Part shown: in pieces, positions 49,482-58,879 of the stretch
Numbering within the stretch: the first letter of the stretch is position 1
How the letters are laid out: the number at the start of each line of letters is the position of its first letter
NCBI RefSeq assembly: GCF_020144925.1
Contig: NZ_NSLC01000004.1
Coordinates: 124,001 to 188,000 of the forward strand
Direction of reading: 5' to 3'
Source: Afifella sp. IM 167
GTDB lineage: Bacteria; Pseudomonadota; Alphaproteobacteria; Rhizobiales; Afifellaceae
Length of the DNA stretch: 64,000 bases
The notes under the pieces: model-generated
Seen by the model: the letters and a program-made list of their open reading frames with translations, nothing else
The model's database searches: none
Told to the model about the DNA's origin: nothing
Position numbers and translations under genes: made by a program

Positions 49482-51767
49482 ATGCTGAGGCCCATCGGTC
49501 CGGACAGGGAAGCGCAGCTTGCCGCGAATGCGGCGGCGACAGCCTCGAACGCAGCGGCAAACGAGAAACTGATCGATGTCGACTGGCTGCTTTCCGCAGC
49601 GCGGCGGCAGATGTGGATCGTGGCCGCCTTCACCGTGCTCGGCGCCATCGGGGGACTCGTCTACGCCCTCACGGCCGTGCCGCTCTATTCGGCCCGGATG
49701 GAACTCCTGATCGACCCGCGCAAGGTCACCAATCGGGAAGAGGTTCTGCGTCTCGACCAGGTCGGCATGGATACGGCCGCGGTCGAAAACGAAATTCAGA
49801 TCCTGACCTCCGACAAGATCGTCTCGACGGTCGCCGACGACCTCGACCTTGTCCACGACCCCCGTTTCTCCAACAGCGTCTCCGACCCCCTCACCGGCTT
49901 CGTCAAGGGCGCCAAGGACTGGGTGAGGGAGAGATTCGTCGACTGGGGCTGGCTCCCGCACGAGAATTTCAGTCCCGAGGAATCGGACTTCCGCCGCCGC
50001 CGGGAGATGATCGAGACCCTGCAGGAGACTTTGGAGGTCCGGCGGGCCGGCCTCAGCTACATGCTCAATGTGAGCTACGAATCCGCCTTTCCGGAAATGT
50101 CGGCCGAGATCGTCAACGCCTTCGGCAAGGCCTACCTCTCCGACAAGCTGGAATCCCAGTTCGAGTTCACGCAGCGCGCCAATGACTGGCTCGCTTCGCG
50201 CGTCGAAGAGCTGCGCCAGAAGGCGAGCGAGGCCAACGCCAACGTTCAGGACTTCCGCACCAAGAACGGCTTCATCGAGGCCGAGGGGCGGCTGGTCAGC
50301 GAGCAGGAGCTGAGCGAGCTCAACAGCCAGCTCGTTCTGGCGAAGGCCGCGACCGCCAGCGCGCGGGCCAAGCACGAGCGCATCCAGAGCATCGTCAATG
50401 CAGGAAGCGTCGACGCGGTGGTCTCCGAGGCCCTCGACAACAGGGTCGTCAACGATCTTCGCCTGGCCTACATGGACGCCGCCAAGCGCGAAGGCGAAAT
50501 TTCCTCGCAGCTCGGAGCCTCGCACCAGCAGGCGATCCGCCTTCGCCGCGAGATGCAGGACTACAAGCGCCTGATCTTCTCCGAGCTCGGCCGCATCGCG
50601 GAAAGCTACGAGAGCGACTACCAGGTGGCCAAGTCTCGCGAGAGCGCCCTGGAGGAGAACCTCCAGAAGCTCAAGGGCGTCGCCAGCGGAACGAATTCCC
50701 AGCGCGTGCGGCTCGACGAGCTGGAGCGAGAGGCGACGACCTATCAGAACCTCTACAGCACCTTCCTGCAGCGCTATCAGGAAGCGCTGCAGCGCCAGTC
50801 CTTCCCGATCGTGGAGGCGCGCATCGTCACGCCGGCCGAGAAGCCGATCTATCCGAGCTATCCGAGCAAGCCCCTCATCCTGGCGATCGGTTTTGCGCTC
50901 GGCGGCATGATCGGCGTCGGCGTCGGCGGCATCCGTGAAATGCGCGAGCGCACTTTCCGCACCGGCAACCAGATCGTGGATGACCTCAATCTGGAATATA
51001 TCGGCAGCGTGCCGATCGTCGATCTGCCGGCCACGACCTCGTCGGGCGGCAAGGCTCCCGCGATCATGCGGTACGTGCTCGATCAACCGCTATCGCCCTT
51101 CGCCCAGACCGTGCGAAGCGCAAAGGTGGCCGTCGATCTCACCGTGGAATCGCAGTCCAAGGTCATCGGCATCATCTCGGTGCTGCCGAACGAGGGCAAA
51201 TCGACGGTGGCGAAGAATTTCGCCTCCTCCCTCGCCTATCTCGGCAACAAGGCCCTTCTGATCGACGGCGACCTGCGCAATCCGGCGCTGTCGCGTCAGA
51301 TCGCGCCCGACAGCGAGGTCGGCCTGGTGGAAACCCTGCAAGAGGGACGGCTGAGGCGCGACGCGCTCATCTTCGAAGAAGAATCGCGGCTCGCCATCCT
51401 GCCGACCGTGCTGCGCCGGCGCACCCCGCACACCGGCATGCTTCTCTCCTCGCCGCCGATGCGCGGTATCCTGGAGGAAGCCCGGTCGCTCTTCGACTAT
51501 GTGGTCCTGGATCTCCCGCCGCTCGGTCCCGTGGTCGATGCGCGCGCCGCCACGCCGCAGATCGATGCCTTCATCTTCGTCGTGGAATGGGGCCGCACGC
51601 CGCGCCAGCTTGTGCGATCGGTGCTCAACAGCAACCCCTTCATCCGTGAGAAATGCCGCGGCGTCATCCTGAACAAGGTCGATATCGGCAAGCGCAAGCT
51701 CTACGAGAGCTACGGCTCCGCCGACTATTATCACGGCGAGTATGGGGCCTATTATCAGACTGGATGA
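49482..51767 (+). CDS. Polysaccharide co-polymerase with tyrosine-kinase domain (Wzz/BY-kinase, ExoP type)
   Basis: 761 residues. Membrane segments at about 44-66 and 464-482 flank a large periplasmic coiled-coil Wzz region (PLYSARMELLIDPRK, LDELEREATTYQNLYSTFLQ). The cytoplasmic kinase has Walker A PNEGKST (about 569), Walker A' LLIDGDLRNP (about 591) and Walker B VVLDLPP (about 674). The C-terminus carries a tyrosine cluster (YESYGSADYYHGEYGAYY) for autophosphorylation. It controls chain length and export. Confidence 0.93.
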   Translation: MLRPIGPDREAQLAANAAATASNAAANEKLIDVDWLLSAARRQMWIVAAFTVLGAIGGLVYALTAVPLYSARMELLIDPRKVTNREEVLRLDQVGMDTAAVENEIQILTSDKIVSTVADDLDLVHDPRFSNSVSDPLTGFVKGAKDWVRERFVDWGWLPHENFSPEESDFRRRREMIETLQETLEVRRAGLSYMLNVSYESAFPEMSAEIVNAFGKAYLSDKLESQFEFTQRANDWLASRVEELRQKASEANANVQDFRTKNGFIEAEGRLVSEQELSELNSQLVLAKAATASARAKHERIQSIVNAGSVDAVVSEALDNRVVNDLRLAYMDAAKREGEISSQLGASHQQAIRLRREMQDYKRLIFSELGRIAESYESDYQVAKSRESALEENLQKLKGVASGTNSQRVRLDELEREATTYQNLYSTFLQRYQEALQRQSFPIVEARIVTPAEKPIYPSYPSKPLILAIGFALGGMIGVGVGGIREMRERTFRTGNQIVDDLNLEYIGSVPIVDLPATTSSGGKAPAIMRYVLDQPLSPFAQTVRSAKVAVDLTVESQSKVIGIISVLPNEGKSTVAKNFASSLAYLGNKALLIDGDLRNPALSRQIAPDSEVGLVETLQEGRLRRDALIFEEESRLAILPTVLRRRTPHTGMLLSSPPMRGILEEARSLFDYVVLDLPPLGPVVDARAATPQIDAFIFVVEWGRTPRQLVRSVLNSNPFIREKCRGVILNKVDIGKRKLYESYGSADYYHGEYGAYYQTG

Positions 51768-51771
51768 CGAG

Positions 51772-52008
51772 ATGAGCGCCGGGGTCCCGTCCCGGCGCGT
51801 CGCCGCGGCGGGCTCGCCGGCACCGGCGACCTCGATGTCCCACCCGACGAGACGGGAGTTCGGCCTGCTCTGCCTGGCGGCCGGGCTGTTCGCCCTGCCG
51901 ACCTCCCGCGCAAATGCCCTTGTCGCTCTGGTCGCTTCGCCGCGTGTGACGGCGGACAGCAGCCGGCGCGTCGCCGATATCCTCTCCACCCCGGTGAACG
52001 ACGAGTGA
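51772..52008 (+). CDS. Small Tat-signal protein
   Basis: 78 residues from ATG (MSAGVPSRRVAAAG); a shorter start is MSHPTRREF. TRREFGLLCLAAGLFALP followed by an Ala-x-Ala-type site (SRANA) is a good twin-arginine signal. Only about 30 residues remain after cleavage. It lies between the co-polymerase and the fibre-like gene, four bases before the latter, in the same operon. Function unknown; a truncated or structural peptide is possible. Confidence 0.55.
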   Translation: MSAGVPSRRVAAAGSPAPATSMSHPTRREFGLLCLAAGLFALPTSRANALVALVASPRVTADSSRRVADILSTPVNDE

Positions 52009-52012
52009 CCCG

Positions 52013-52336
52013 ATGACCGTTCTGCGCAGCGTCGATCTCGGCAGCAAGCCCGACGACGGACAGGGAGACACGTTGCGCATCGCCTTCGAGAAGGTGAATG
52101 GCAATTTCGATGCGGTCGTGGAGCTCCTGCTTGAGCGGATGATGGAACATCCGGCGTTCGCTCCCATCCTTCACGACCATGCCGGCTACGTGCCCCGCTT
52201 CGTCATGGACCGGGCGCCGGACGTGCCCTCGCCCGTTTTCGGGGCCATCTGGGTCGATGTGCCCCGCAACGAGATCTACCTCGCCACCGGCACGGAAACG
52301 GCCGATCAGTGGCGACGAATCGCCTTCGCCGAGTGA
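52013..52336 (+). CDS. Small phage-fibre-like domain protein
   Basis: 107 residues. The opening VDLGSKPDDGQGDTLRIAFE with KVNGNFDAV matches the short N-terminal module common in phage tail fibre and tailspike proteins (LGT.PNDGTGD.LR.AF.KVN.NF). The rest includes GAIWVDVPRNEIYLATGTE and QWRRIAF, a small beta element. It directly precedes, and overlaps by four bases, a beta-helix gene. No signal peptide seen. Confidence 0.6.
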   Translation: MTVLRSVDLGSKPDDGQGDTLRIAFEKVNGNFDAVVELLLERMMEHPAFAPILHDHAGYVPRFVMDRAPDVPSPVFGAIWVDVPRNEIYLATGTETADQWRRIAFAE

Positions 52337-53607
52337 CGGCCCCGGAAATGCAGCTCATTCGCTACACGCAGGACGGCGCCGGAAAGCAGGACGGCTCCAG
52401 CTGGGCGGACGCCAAGCCGCTCCAAAGCGCGCGCGAAGATCTCGCTGCCGAGAACCGCGACGTGACGCTCCTGGTCGGCTTCGATCGCGACCGCGAGCAG
52501 CCTGTCTTCTGGTCGAACACGCTTCTGCCGCTGACGCCGCAATCGCAAGGCGCGCGCGCCCTTTCGCTCAAATGCGGCTACATCGGCCCGGCCGACGACG
52601 TGCATGCCGTCATCGCTCCGGCGCCGATGCGCTTCTTCACCTATTCCGGCTCCGACTGGCTCAAGCGCGCCTCGCCGGATCTCGGTGGCGGAGAGCCGTT
52701 GATCGCTCTCACCCACGCATCGTCCTTCATCCGGCTGGAGGGAATCGTCGCCCAGGGCGCCGGCGCGAGCGGTCTCGTCAATTTCGGCGGAAAGGGCCAG
52801 ACCTACGAGGACGTCACCATCTGCGGCTTCTCCGTGGAACGGGCCGGCCGCGTCATCGAATGCGACCATGACGTCCGTCTCAAGGGCCTGCTGGTGGAGG
52901 ATTGCAGCCTCAGGGGCACGACCCGCGGCTTTGCGCGCTTCCGCTGGCTGGAGGATTCCACCCTGCGCTTCCTGTCGATCGACGGAGGCGGGGTCGACGG
53001 CGGTGGCGGCAATGTCATCCAGATGATCGCCGTCGAGGCCGGAACCAAACTTCGCTTCGAGGACATCCGGCTGCGCGACGGCATGAGCGGCATCGACGCG
53101 ATGGAGCGTGGCTCGGCCTACATCCAGGGCGACGGTATCGTCTGCGAGGAAGAGACTTCGGACTGCACGTTCGAGCGCTGCCACGCGGTGGGAATGGGCG
53201 ACGGCGGCTTCGACATCAAGACAAAGGGCTTCCGGATGGAGGATTGCAGCACCTATCGCTGCCGCTACGGGCTGCGCGTGTGGGCGGACACCGACAACCG
53301 CGTGCATCGCTGCAGCTTCCGCAATCCGCGCACCGTTGGCGATCTCGACGGGACCGCGCTTTGGGTCGCCGGCAGCGTCGAGGTGACGGAAAGCTATCTG
53401 CAGGCCGGTCCCGGGACTTCCGCGATCCGCCTGCGGGCCAAGAACGGCACTCCGCGCGTGCGCATGAGCGGAGGTGCGATCCAGGTCGACGGGAACGGCT
53501 GGTTCATCCAGGGCGAGCCGGGAATTGTCGAATTGAAGGATGTCACCGTCAACGGCTCGTTGCGCAACGAGGTCATACATTTCGACGGTCAGGACCTGCG
53601 CCCGTAG
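52333..53607 (+). CDS. Right-handed parallel beta-helix protein
   Basis: About 424 residues with GTG start overlapping the upstream stop; ATG at 52348 is also possible. Regular short repeats (FIRLEGIVAQGAGASGLVNF, YEDVTICGFSVERAG, DVRLKGLLVEDCSLRGT, STLRFLSIDGGGVDGGGG) form a pectate-lyase-like beta-helix as in polysaccharide lyases, epimerases and phage tailspikes. Catalytic residues cannot be assigned. Position in the locus suggests modification or depolymerisation of the exopolysaccharide. Confidence 0.75.
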   Translation: MTAPEMQLIRYTQDGAGKQDGSSWADAKPLQSAREDLAAENRDVTLLVGFDRDREQPVFWSNTLLPLTPQSQGARALSLKCGYIGPADDVHAVIAPAPMRFFTYSGSDWLKRASPDLGGGEPLIALTHASSFIRLEGIVAQGAGASGLVNFGGKGQTYEDVTICGFSVERAGRVIECDHDVRLKGLLVEDCSLRGTTRGFARFRWLEDSTLRFLSIDGGGVDGGGGNVIQMIAVEAGTKLRFEDIRLRDGMSGIDAMERGSAYIQGDGIVCEEETSDCTFERCHAVGMGDGGFDIKTKGFRMEDCSTYRCRYGLRVWADTDNRVHRCSFRNPRTVGDLDGTALWVAGSVEVTESYLQAGPGTSAIRLRAKNGTPRVRMSGGAIQVDGNGWFIQGEPGIVELKDVTVNGSLRNEVIHFDGQDLRP

Positions 53608-53654
53608 GCCAAGGATCAGCCGGCGCAACGATCCCGCGCCCGCCAGGAGAGGCA

Positions 53655-54806
53655 ATGAACAAACAGTCCCGCTCGCAGGCCATCCATTTTTACCTGCCCT
53701 GCTTTGCAGGCGGTGGCGCAGAACGGGTTTTCATCCGCCTTGCCAACCATTTCGCCGATCTGGGCCTGCCGGTAGTGTTCGTCGTCAACTTTGCGGGCGG
53801 TCCCCTCGCCGGCCTGCTCTCCAACAAGGTCGACCTGATCGACCTCGGCGCTCCACGCGAACGCTACGCCATCCCCAAGCTGGTCAGTTACCTGCGCCGC
53901 ACGCGACCGCCCGTCCTTCTCAGCGGTATCCTGCACAACAACATCGTCGCCGGACTGTCGACGATGCTCTCACGCGCGCCGACCCGGCTGGTGCTCAGCG
54001 AGCGCAACGATGTCTCAAGCGCGTTCGCGGGAAAGTCGGGGCCGGGGCGAGCCGCGCTGAAGGCGGCAACCATCATGGCATATCGCCGGGCCGACGCCCT
54101 GACGGCCGTCTCGGCCGGCGTCGCCAGCGACCTTGCGCAGGTAATCGGCAGACCGGCCAACGCGATCCACGTGATCGAGAATCCTTCGCCGGAAGAGCGG
54201 GAGATCGGGGCAGCGCGCGAGGCTCCGGTCCCGCACCCCTGGTTCGAGCAGGACGTGCCGGTGATCATCGCCATCGGCCGCCTCCATCCGCAGAAGAACT
54301 ATCCTCTGCTGCTGGGAGCCCTCCAGCAAGCAAGGCAGACGAGCGGCCGGGACATTCGCCTCATCGTCCTCGGAGATGGCGATGAGGCGCAGGAGCTTTC
54401 CGCGCTCGCCGCGCGCCTCGGCCTGTCGGGCTCCGTCGCCTTCACGGGTTTCGTTCTCAACCGGCTCGATTTCCTGGTACGCGCATCGCTCTTCGTGCTG
54501 AGCTCGGACTGGGAAGGCTTTCCCAACGTCCTCATCGAGGCGATGGCATGCGGCGTGCCGGTGATCAGCACCGACGCCGACGGCGGGGGGCCGCGCCAGG
54601 TTCTGGCCGAGGCGCTGCCCGAAGCCCTGGTGCCGAGGGGCGACCAGGATGCGCTCGCCACCGCCATCATGCGCACGCTCGAGGCTCCGCCGCAGGCGGA
54701 GCGCCTGACGGAAGTCGCAAGGCGGTTCTCCATGCCGGAGATCGCGCGAAGATACCTCAAGGTCTTGGAGCAGGAGCCCCATGGACAACCAGACCATACC
54801 GGATAG
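53655..54806 (+). CDS. Glycosyltransferase family 4
   Basis: 383 residues. GT-B fold: FYLPCFAGGGAERVFIRLAN at the start, VLSERNDVS, then IIAIGRLHPQKNYPLLLGAL, LIVLGDGDE, and the nucleotide-sugar site VLSSDWEGFPNVLIEAMACG with E-x7-E spacing. It adds one sugar to the lipid-linked unit in the cytoplasm. AGGAGAGG stands before the ATG. The end overlaps the sulfotransferase gene by 26 bases. Confidence 0.88.
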   Translation: MNKQSRSQAIHFYLPCFAGGGAERVFIRLANHFADLGLPVVFVVNFAGGPLAGLLSNKVDLIDLGAPRERYAIPKLVSYLRRTRPPVLLSGILHNNIVAGLSTMLSRAPTRLVLSERNDVSSAFAGKSGPGRAALKAATIMAYRRADALTAVSAGVASDLAQVIGRPANAIHVIENPSPEEREIGAAREAPVPHPWFEQDVPVIIAIGRLHPQKNYPLLLGALQQARQTSGRDIRLIVLGDGDEAQELSALAARLGLSGSVAFTGFVLNRLDFLVRASLFVLSSDWEGFPNVLIEAMACGVPVISTDADGGGPRQVLAEALPEALVPRGDQDALATAIMRTLEAPPQAERLTEVARRFSMPEIARRYLKVLEQEPHGQPDHTG

Positions 54807-55677
54807 CCAGGCATCCGCTGGCGGAAACGCCGCGGAGACTACGCAGCGCACCCTGCCGAAGTTCATCTTCGTCGGGCCGACGAAGACGGGCACGACCTGG
54901 ATCGACGCCTATCTGCGCACGCGCTCGGACATCGTCCTGCCGGCGGCGATCAAGGAGACGTTCTACTTCGACAAGCGCTACGACCGCGGTGCCGACTGGT
55001 ATCGCTCGCTCTTCGAGAAGTCGCCAAACAGGGGCCTTTGCGTCGAGGTGGCCCCTTCCTACTTTGCCAAAAGCGAGGCCTGCGCGCGCATCGCGCGGGA
55101 CATTCCCGACGTGCAGGTGGTGTGCACGCTCCGCCACCCGCTCGACCGGGCTGTATCGCACTATTTCCACTATCTGCAGCGTGGCGCCCCCGATGTCGGC
55201 CTGCCGCAGATGTGCGGGGAATATGCCGACATCCTCGAGGCCGGACATTATCACCGCCACGTCTCCATGTGGCGCGAGGCGCTCGGAACGGAAAACGTCC
55301 ACGTCCTCTTCTACGACCAGATGGCCTCCGACCCACAGGGCTTCTCGCAAGCCGTATGCGATATCCTCGGCGTGCCGGCCGACCTTCAAGGCGCGGAGAT
55401 TCCCACCGGGAAGCTGAATTCGGCCGCCGTTCCCCGCTATCCCGCCCTGGCAAAGGCGCGCCATGCGGTGGCGCGCTCGGTGCGCGGCAAGAAGGCCACC
55501 GCCCTCCTGAAGCGCCTGTGGGTGGGGCCCCTCAAGACGCTCGTGGAAGGCAAGGCGCCGGATCCGGAGCGGCGCGCGCAGATCCGCCGGGAGGCACTCC
55601 AATACCGTCCTCTCTTCCTTGCCGACATCGAAGGCCTGGAGGAGGATCTGGGGGTCGACCTGTCGGCCTGGAAATGA
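54781..55677 (+). CDS. PAPS-dependent sulfotransferase
   Basis: 298 residues. 5'-phosphosulfate loop VGPTKTGTTWI at 31-41 (Lys35) and 3'-phosphate site TLRHPLDRAVSH at 116-127 (Arg118, Ser126) are clear. The rest follows the sulfotransferase fold (YHRHVSMWREALGTENVHVL, FYDQM). It probably sulfates a sugar of the repeat unit or the finished polymer. Overlap with the GT4 gene indicates co-translation. Sulfate would come as PAPS, whose pathway begins with CysD/CysN; cysD is the last gene of the window. Confidence 0.88.
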   Translation: MDNQTIPDSQASAGGNAAETTQRTLPKFIFVGPTKTGTTWIDAYLRTRSDIVLPAAIKETFYFDKRYDRGADWYRSLFEKSPNRGLCVEVAPSYFAKSEACARIARDIPDVQVVCTLRHPLDRAVSHYFHYLQRGAPDVGLPQMCGEYADILEAGHYHRHVSMWREALGTENVHVLFYDQMASDPQGFSQAVCDILGVPADLQGAEIPTGKLNSAAVPRYPALAKARHAVARSVRGKKATALLKRLWVGPLKTLVEGKAPDPERRAQIRREALQYRPLFLADIEGLEEDLGVDLSAWK

Positions 55678-55776
55678 ACCGGTCCGGTCCCCGGCCGGCC
55701 TTCATCCTTCTTCGGCAACACTTTTTTCACCTTGCCGGCAGGCCGAGGAGAGACAAAGAGGCAGCCGGTGCCATCC

Positions 55777-55806
55777 TTGACATCCGGTTTTTGGGAAGCC
55801 TAGCGT
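55777..55806 (+). promoter_or_regulatory. Possible promoter before small membrane protein
   Basis: Consensus TTGACA at 55777-55782 and a weak TAGCGT at 55801-55806, spacing 18. About 77 bases before the next ATG. The -10 is poor, so this is tentative. Confidence 0.35.
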
Positions 55807-55882
55807 CGATGATGATTCTCATATTCGGTCTTGAACTGAAGTCGGGCGAAGGGTCTCCAGCAGTACCCCACAATGGTGCTTC

Positions 55883-56113
55883 ATGAATCCGATGACGCAG
55901 GCTGAGATGGCGATGCCGCTGATGGGCGTCGTGACCTTGGCGATCGCCGTGATCGCCCTCCTTGCGGCCCTTTATGCGGTCTGGCGGGCTGGCCGGGCGA
56001 CCAGGACGGTGGCGGAGCTCAACCAGGAGGTCCAGTCGCTGCGCAGCGCCAATGAGGCCCAGTTCCATGCCGATCTGGCGGAGCGGGGCCTGAAGGCCGC
56101 CAGCGAGAAGTAA
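55883..56113 (+). CDS. Small membrane protein with coiled-coil tail
   Basis: 76 residues. One membrane segment about 14-35 (VVTLAIAVIALLAALYAVW) and a charged helix (ELNQEVQSLRSANEAQFHAD). No family recognised. It stands alone between the sulfotransferase and the polymerase-type gene, 205 and 179 bases away. Confidence 0.55.
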   Translation: MNPMTQAEMAMPLMGVVTLAIAVIALLAALYAVWRAGRATRTVAELNQEVQSLRSANEAQFHADLAERGLKAASEK

Positions 56114-56292
56114 CGGCGCCTCCGCAAGCCGCCCGGCCCCGCCGGCGAGATGGCGCTGCCGGTGATCGCGACGCACAGAGTTAAGTTCGGGGACGGGACG
56201 TTGCCCGGGACCCGCCGGCGACCGCGCCGCAATATGGACAGCGGCAGACGTGCACTGCACAATGAAGGGCGCCTGGTCGCCACGGGAACGCG

Positions 56293-57618
56293 ATGAAGAG
56301 TCTGGCCGAGAAGTTATTCGCGATATTTTCGCTCTACTTCTTCATGGGCGGCCTGCACGCCATGCTGACGCCTCGCTCGCTCGACGGCACGGGGCTGGTC
56401 GATTCCTCGCCGGCGATCCAGGCGATCGGGCTAGTGGTGGGGGCGCTGCCTTTCGCTCTCCTCGTTCTTCAGCGCGGCGCGGTCGACCGGATCCTGCGGC
56501 TCTACTGGCCCATTCTTCTGCCGGTCGGATTTGCGGTGCTGTCGACGATATGGTCCGTCGATCCGGGACTGACGGTCAGGCGCGCCGGCTCGCTGGTGCT
56601 GACGACCGCCTTCGCCATGTGGCTCGCCGAGCGCTTTTCGGTGCGCGAGATCGTCAACCTGCTCCTCACCGCCTTCACCGTGCTGTGCGTGCTGAGCTAT
56701 ATCGCCATCATCGTTTTCCCGCATTTCGGCATCCACCAGCCGGGCGACACGGCCAGCGATCACGCCGGGGCCTGGCGCGGCGTCATCGGCTTCAAGAACG
56801 ATTTCGGGCGGGTGATCGCACTCGGCATCGTCTGTTTCTTCGCGGCGCTGGTCGTGCGGGAGCGGTTTCGCGCCTTCTACTGGGTGATGATCCTGCTCTC
56901 CTTCATCCTGGTGCTCGGATCGTCCTCCGCCCAGGCGATCGTGCTTTCCGCGGCACCGGCGCTCGTGCTCATCTTCGCGCGCCTGCTGAGCGGGGTCAGC
57001 CCCAAGACGAGGGCCTTTGCACTCGCCGTCGCCGTGCCCTCCGCGATCTGCATCTATTTCTTCGCCGGCCTCGTGGTGAGCGAGGTTCTGCAGATGCTCG
57101 GCCGCGACATGACGCTGACCGGGCGGACCGGCATCTGGTATGCGGTGCTGCGCGCCATCGGCGGCCATTTCCTGCTCGGCGGCGGTTTCGGCGCCGGCTG
57201 GGCGCTGGTGGCTGACGAGATCCTCCTCGAAAGCACGCGAACATCGGCCGATGCCGTGCCCGGCCACGCGCATAACGGCTATCTCGACAGCCTGGTCGAT
57301 GTCGGCATTGTCGGCGTTCTCCTGACGCTGGTCGTCATCGTGCCGATCCTGCTGCGTTCGTTCCGCTATCTCGTCCTGCGGCAGCGAGCGGAGATCGGGG
57401 CGCTCGGCCTCGGATATGCGGTGTTCTATCTGCTCGGGAACGTGGCTGCTTCGTTCCTGCTCTTGCACAACAGCATCTACTGGGTGTTCGTCGTCTTCCT
57501 CTACTGCAAGCTGGCGGTCTCGCCGCAAAGGGTGGCCGCGATGCAAGGCCCGACTACGCCGATCGTCGATCCGACCAGGGTGCGGACGGCCGGCGAGCCC
57601 TACAGCTCCGGCCCCTGA
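56293..57618 (+). CDS. ExoQ/Wzy-type polysaccharide polymerase
   Basis: 441 residues with ten or more membrane helices. Family pattern: RRAGSLVLTTAFAMWLAERF, GAWRGVIGFKNDFGRVIALG, LTGRTGIWYAVL, GGGFGAGW and the loop AHNGYLDSLVDVGIVGVLL. This is the O-antigen-ligase-like fold used by exopolysaccharide polymerases such as ExoQ. It is the better candidate for the repeat-unit polymerase; the other family member (47.5-49.0 kb) may be a ligase or a second polymerase. Confidence 0.82.
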   Translation: MKSLAEKLFAIFSLYFFMGGLHAMLTPRSLDGTGLVDSSPAIQAIGLVVGALPFALLVLQRGAVDRILRLYWPILLPVGFAVLSTIWSVDPGLTVRRAGSLVLTTAFAMWLAERFSVREIVNLLLTAFTVLCVLSYIAIIVFPHFGIHQPGDTASDHAGAWRGVIGFKNDFGRVIALGIVCFFAALVVRERFRAFYWVMILLSFILVLGSSSAQAIVLSAAPALVLIFARLLSGVSPKTRAFALAVAVPSAICIYFFAGLVVSEVLQMLGRDMTLTGRTGIWYAVLRAIGGHFLLGGGFGAGWALVADEILLESTRTSADAVPGHAHNGYLDSLVDVGIVGVLLTLVVIVPILLRSFRYLVLRQRAEIGALGLGYAVFYLLGNVAASFLLLHNSIYWVFVVFLYCKLAVSPQRVAAMQGPTTPIVDPTRVRTAGEPYSSGP

Positions 57619-57709
57619 GGCTGATTATCGGGAAGAGCGGAATCGGGAAACGGACGGCGCGCCTCAAACGGGCTGGTCGGCCCTCCGGCGAAACGACATG
57701 CGCCGCGAT

Positions 57710-58879
57710 CTAGGCCGCCTGGGGCAGCTCCGCCTTGCGGTCGAGCGCCTGCAGGATGATCGAGAGGTAGGAGCCCACAGAGGCCGCCACGCCGAATTCG
57801 CCGGCGCGCTGCCTGGACAGCGCGGCGTAGCGCTCGCGGGTCGCCTCGTCGGCCATGTTGCGGATACCCTCCGCAAGCGCTGGCGCATCGTTGACGGGGA
57901 CGAGGATGCCGTAGCGCTCCATCTCCATATGGGTGACGCGGGGCCGCTCGTAGCCGGCGAGGATGTCGAGGGGGCCCGAATTGCAGTCGGTGGAGACCAC
58001 CGGACAGCCGAGCGACATGCATTCCACCAGCGAATTCGGAAATCCCTCCGCATTGGAGGAGGAAACGAAGAAGCGCGCAGCCTTCATCGTCGGATAGGGA
58101 TTGCCCACCCAGCCCGGCATGAGGACGCGCTCGCCGAGGCCGAGCCGTGCGACCTGAGCGGTCAGCGCCTGTCGCTCCGGCCCCTCGCCGAGAATCACCA
58201 GCGGCAGATCGATGTCGGCGGCGGCATAGGCTTCGAGCAGCAGCCCGAAATTCTTGTTCGGGACGAGGCGGCCCGCCGCCAGGACATAGTCCTCGGGCAG
58301 GGAGACTTCCGCCGCGGCCTCGGCCCTTGCCTCGATATCTGACAGATCGACCGGATTGTGCACGACGGTGATGAGGTCGGCCGGCACGCCGAAGTTCGCC
58401 GCCAGATCGTCCTTGATCCCCTGGGCTACAGCAATGACAGCATTGGCCCGGGGATAGGTGACGCGAATGAGCCAGCGCGAAAGCTGTCCGGAAAGGTTCG
58501 TCGGCAGATGGCTGCTGGTGTGCACGCGCTCGCTGAGGATGCAGGGAAAGCCGAGCAGCCGGGAAGCGGCGACGTTGGCGCAGTTGGCCCGGTTCAGGAA
58601 GCTGACGGCAAGATCCGGGGAGAGCCGGCGCAACAGCCGGATCAACTGGATACCCGATTGCAGCATGCTTCCCCGGCAATCGAGCACATGCTTCTTCACC
58701 CAGCCGGGCGTGCGCTGCCTCTCCTCTTCGATATCGAGCAGAACGAGGTGCACGTCGCAGCCGGCAAGCGGCTCGGCGAGATGTTCCAACAGGTTCACCA
58801 GCACGCGCTCGGCTCCGCCCCCCGTCAACGAATTGATGACGAACACGATCGTCGGGCGTTCCTTGAAGGAGTAGTTCAT
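57710..58879 (-). CDS. Glycosyltransferase family 4 (minus strand)
   Basis: 389 residues from ATG (MNYSFKERPTIVFV); upstream in-frame codons are a shadow. IVFVINSLTGGGAERVLVNL, SERVHTSSHLP, YVLAAGRLVPNKNFGLLLEA, LVILGEGPER and SSSNAEGFPNSLVECMSLG define a GT-B enzyme. It resembles the 53.7-kb enzyme in layout. Convergent to the polymerase and divergent from the next glycosyltransferase. Confidence 0.88.
   Translation of the reverse strand: MNYSFKERPTIVFVINSLTGGGAERVLVNLLEHLAEPLAGCDVHLVLLDIEEERQRTPGWVKKHVLDCRGSMLQSGIQLIRLLRRLSPDLAVSFLNRANCANVAASRLLGFPCILSERVHTSSHLPTNLSGQLSRWLIRVTYPRANAVIAVAQGIKDDLAANFGVPADLITVVHNPVDLSDIEARAEAAAEVSLPEDYVLAAGRLVPNKNFGLLLEAYAAADIDLPLVILGEGPERQALTAQVARLGLGERVLMPGWVGNPYPTMKAARFFVSSSNAEGFPNSLVECMSLGCPVVSTDCNSGPLDILAGYERPRVTHMEMERYGILVPVNDAPALAEGIRNMADEATRERYAALSRQRAGEFGVAASVGSYLSIILQALDRKAELPQAA

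Noticed and set aside
49260-51086. Minus-strand open frame of 608 codons
   Set aside because: Antisense to the co-polymerase gene, whose domains and motifs are certain.
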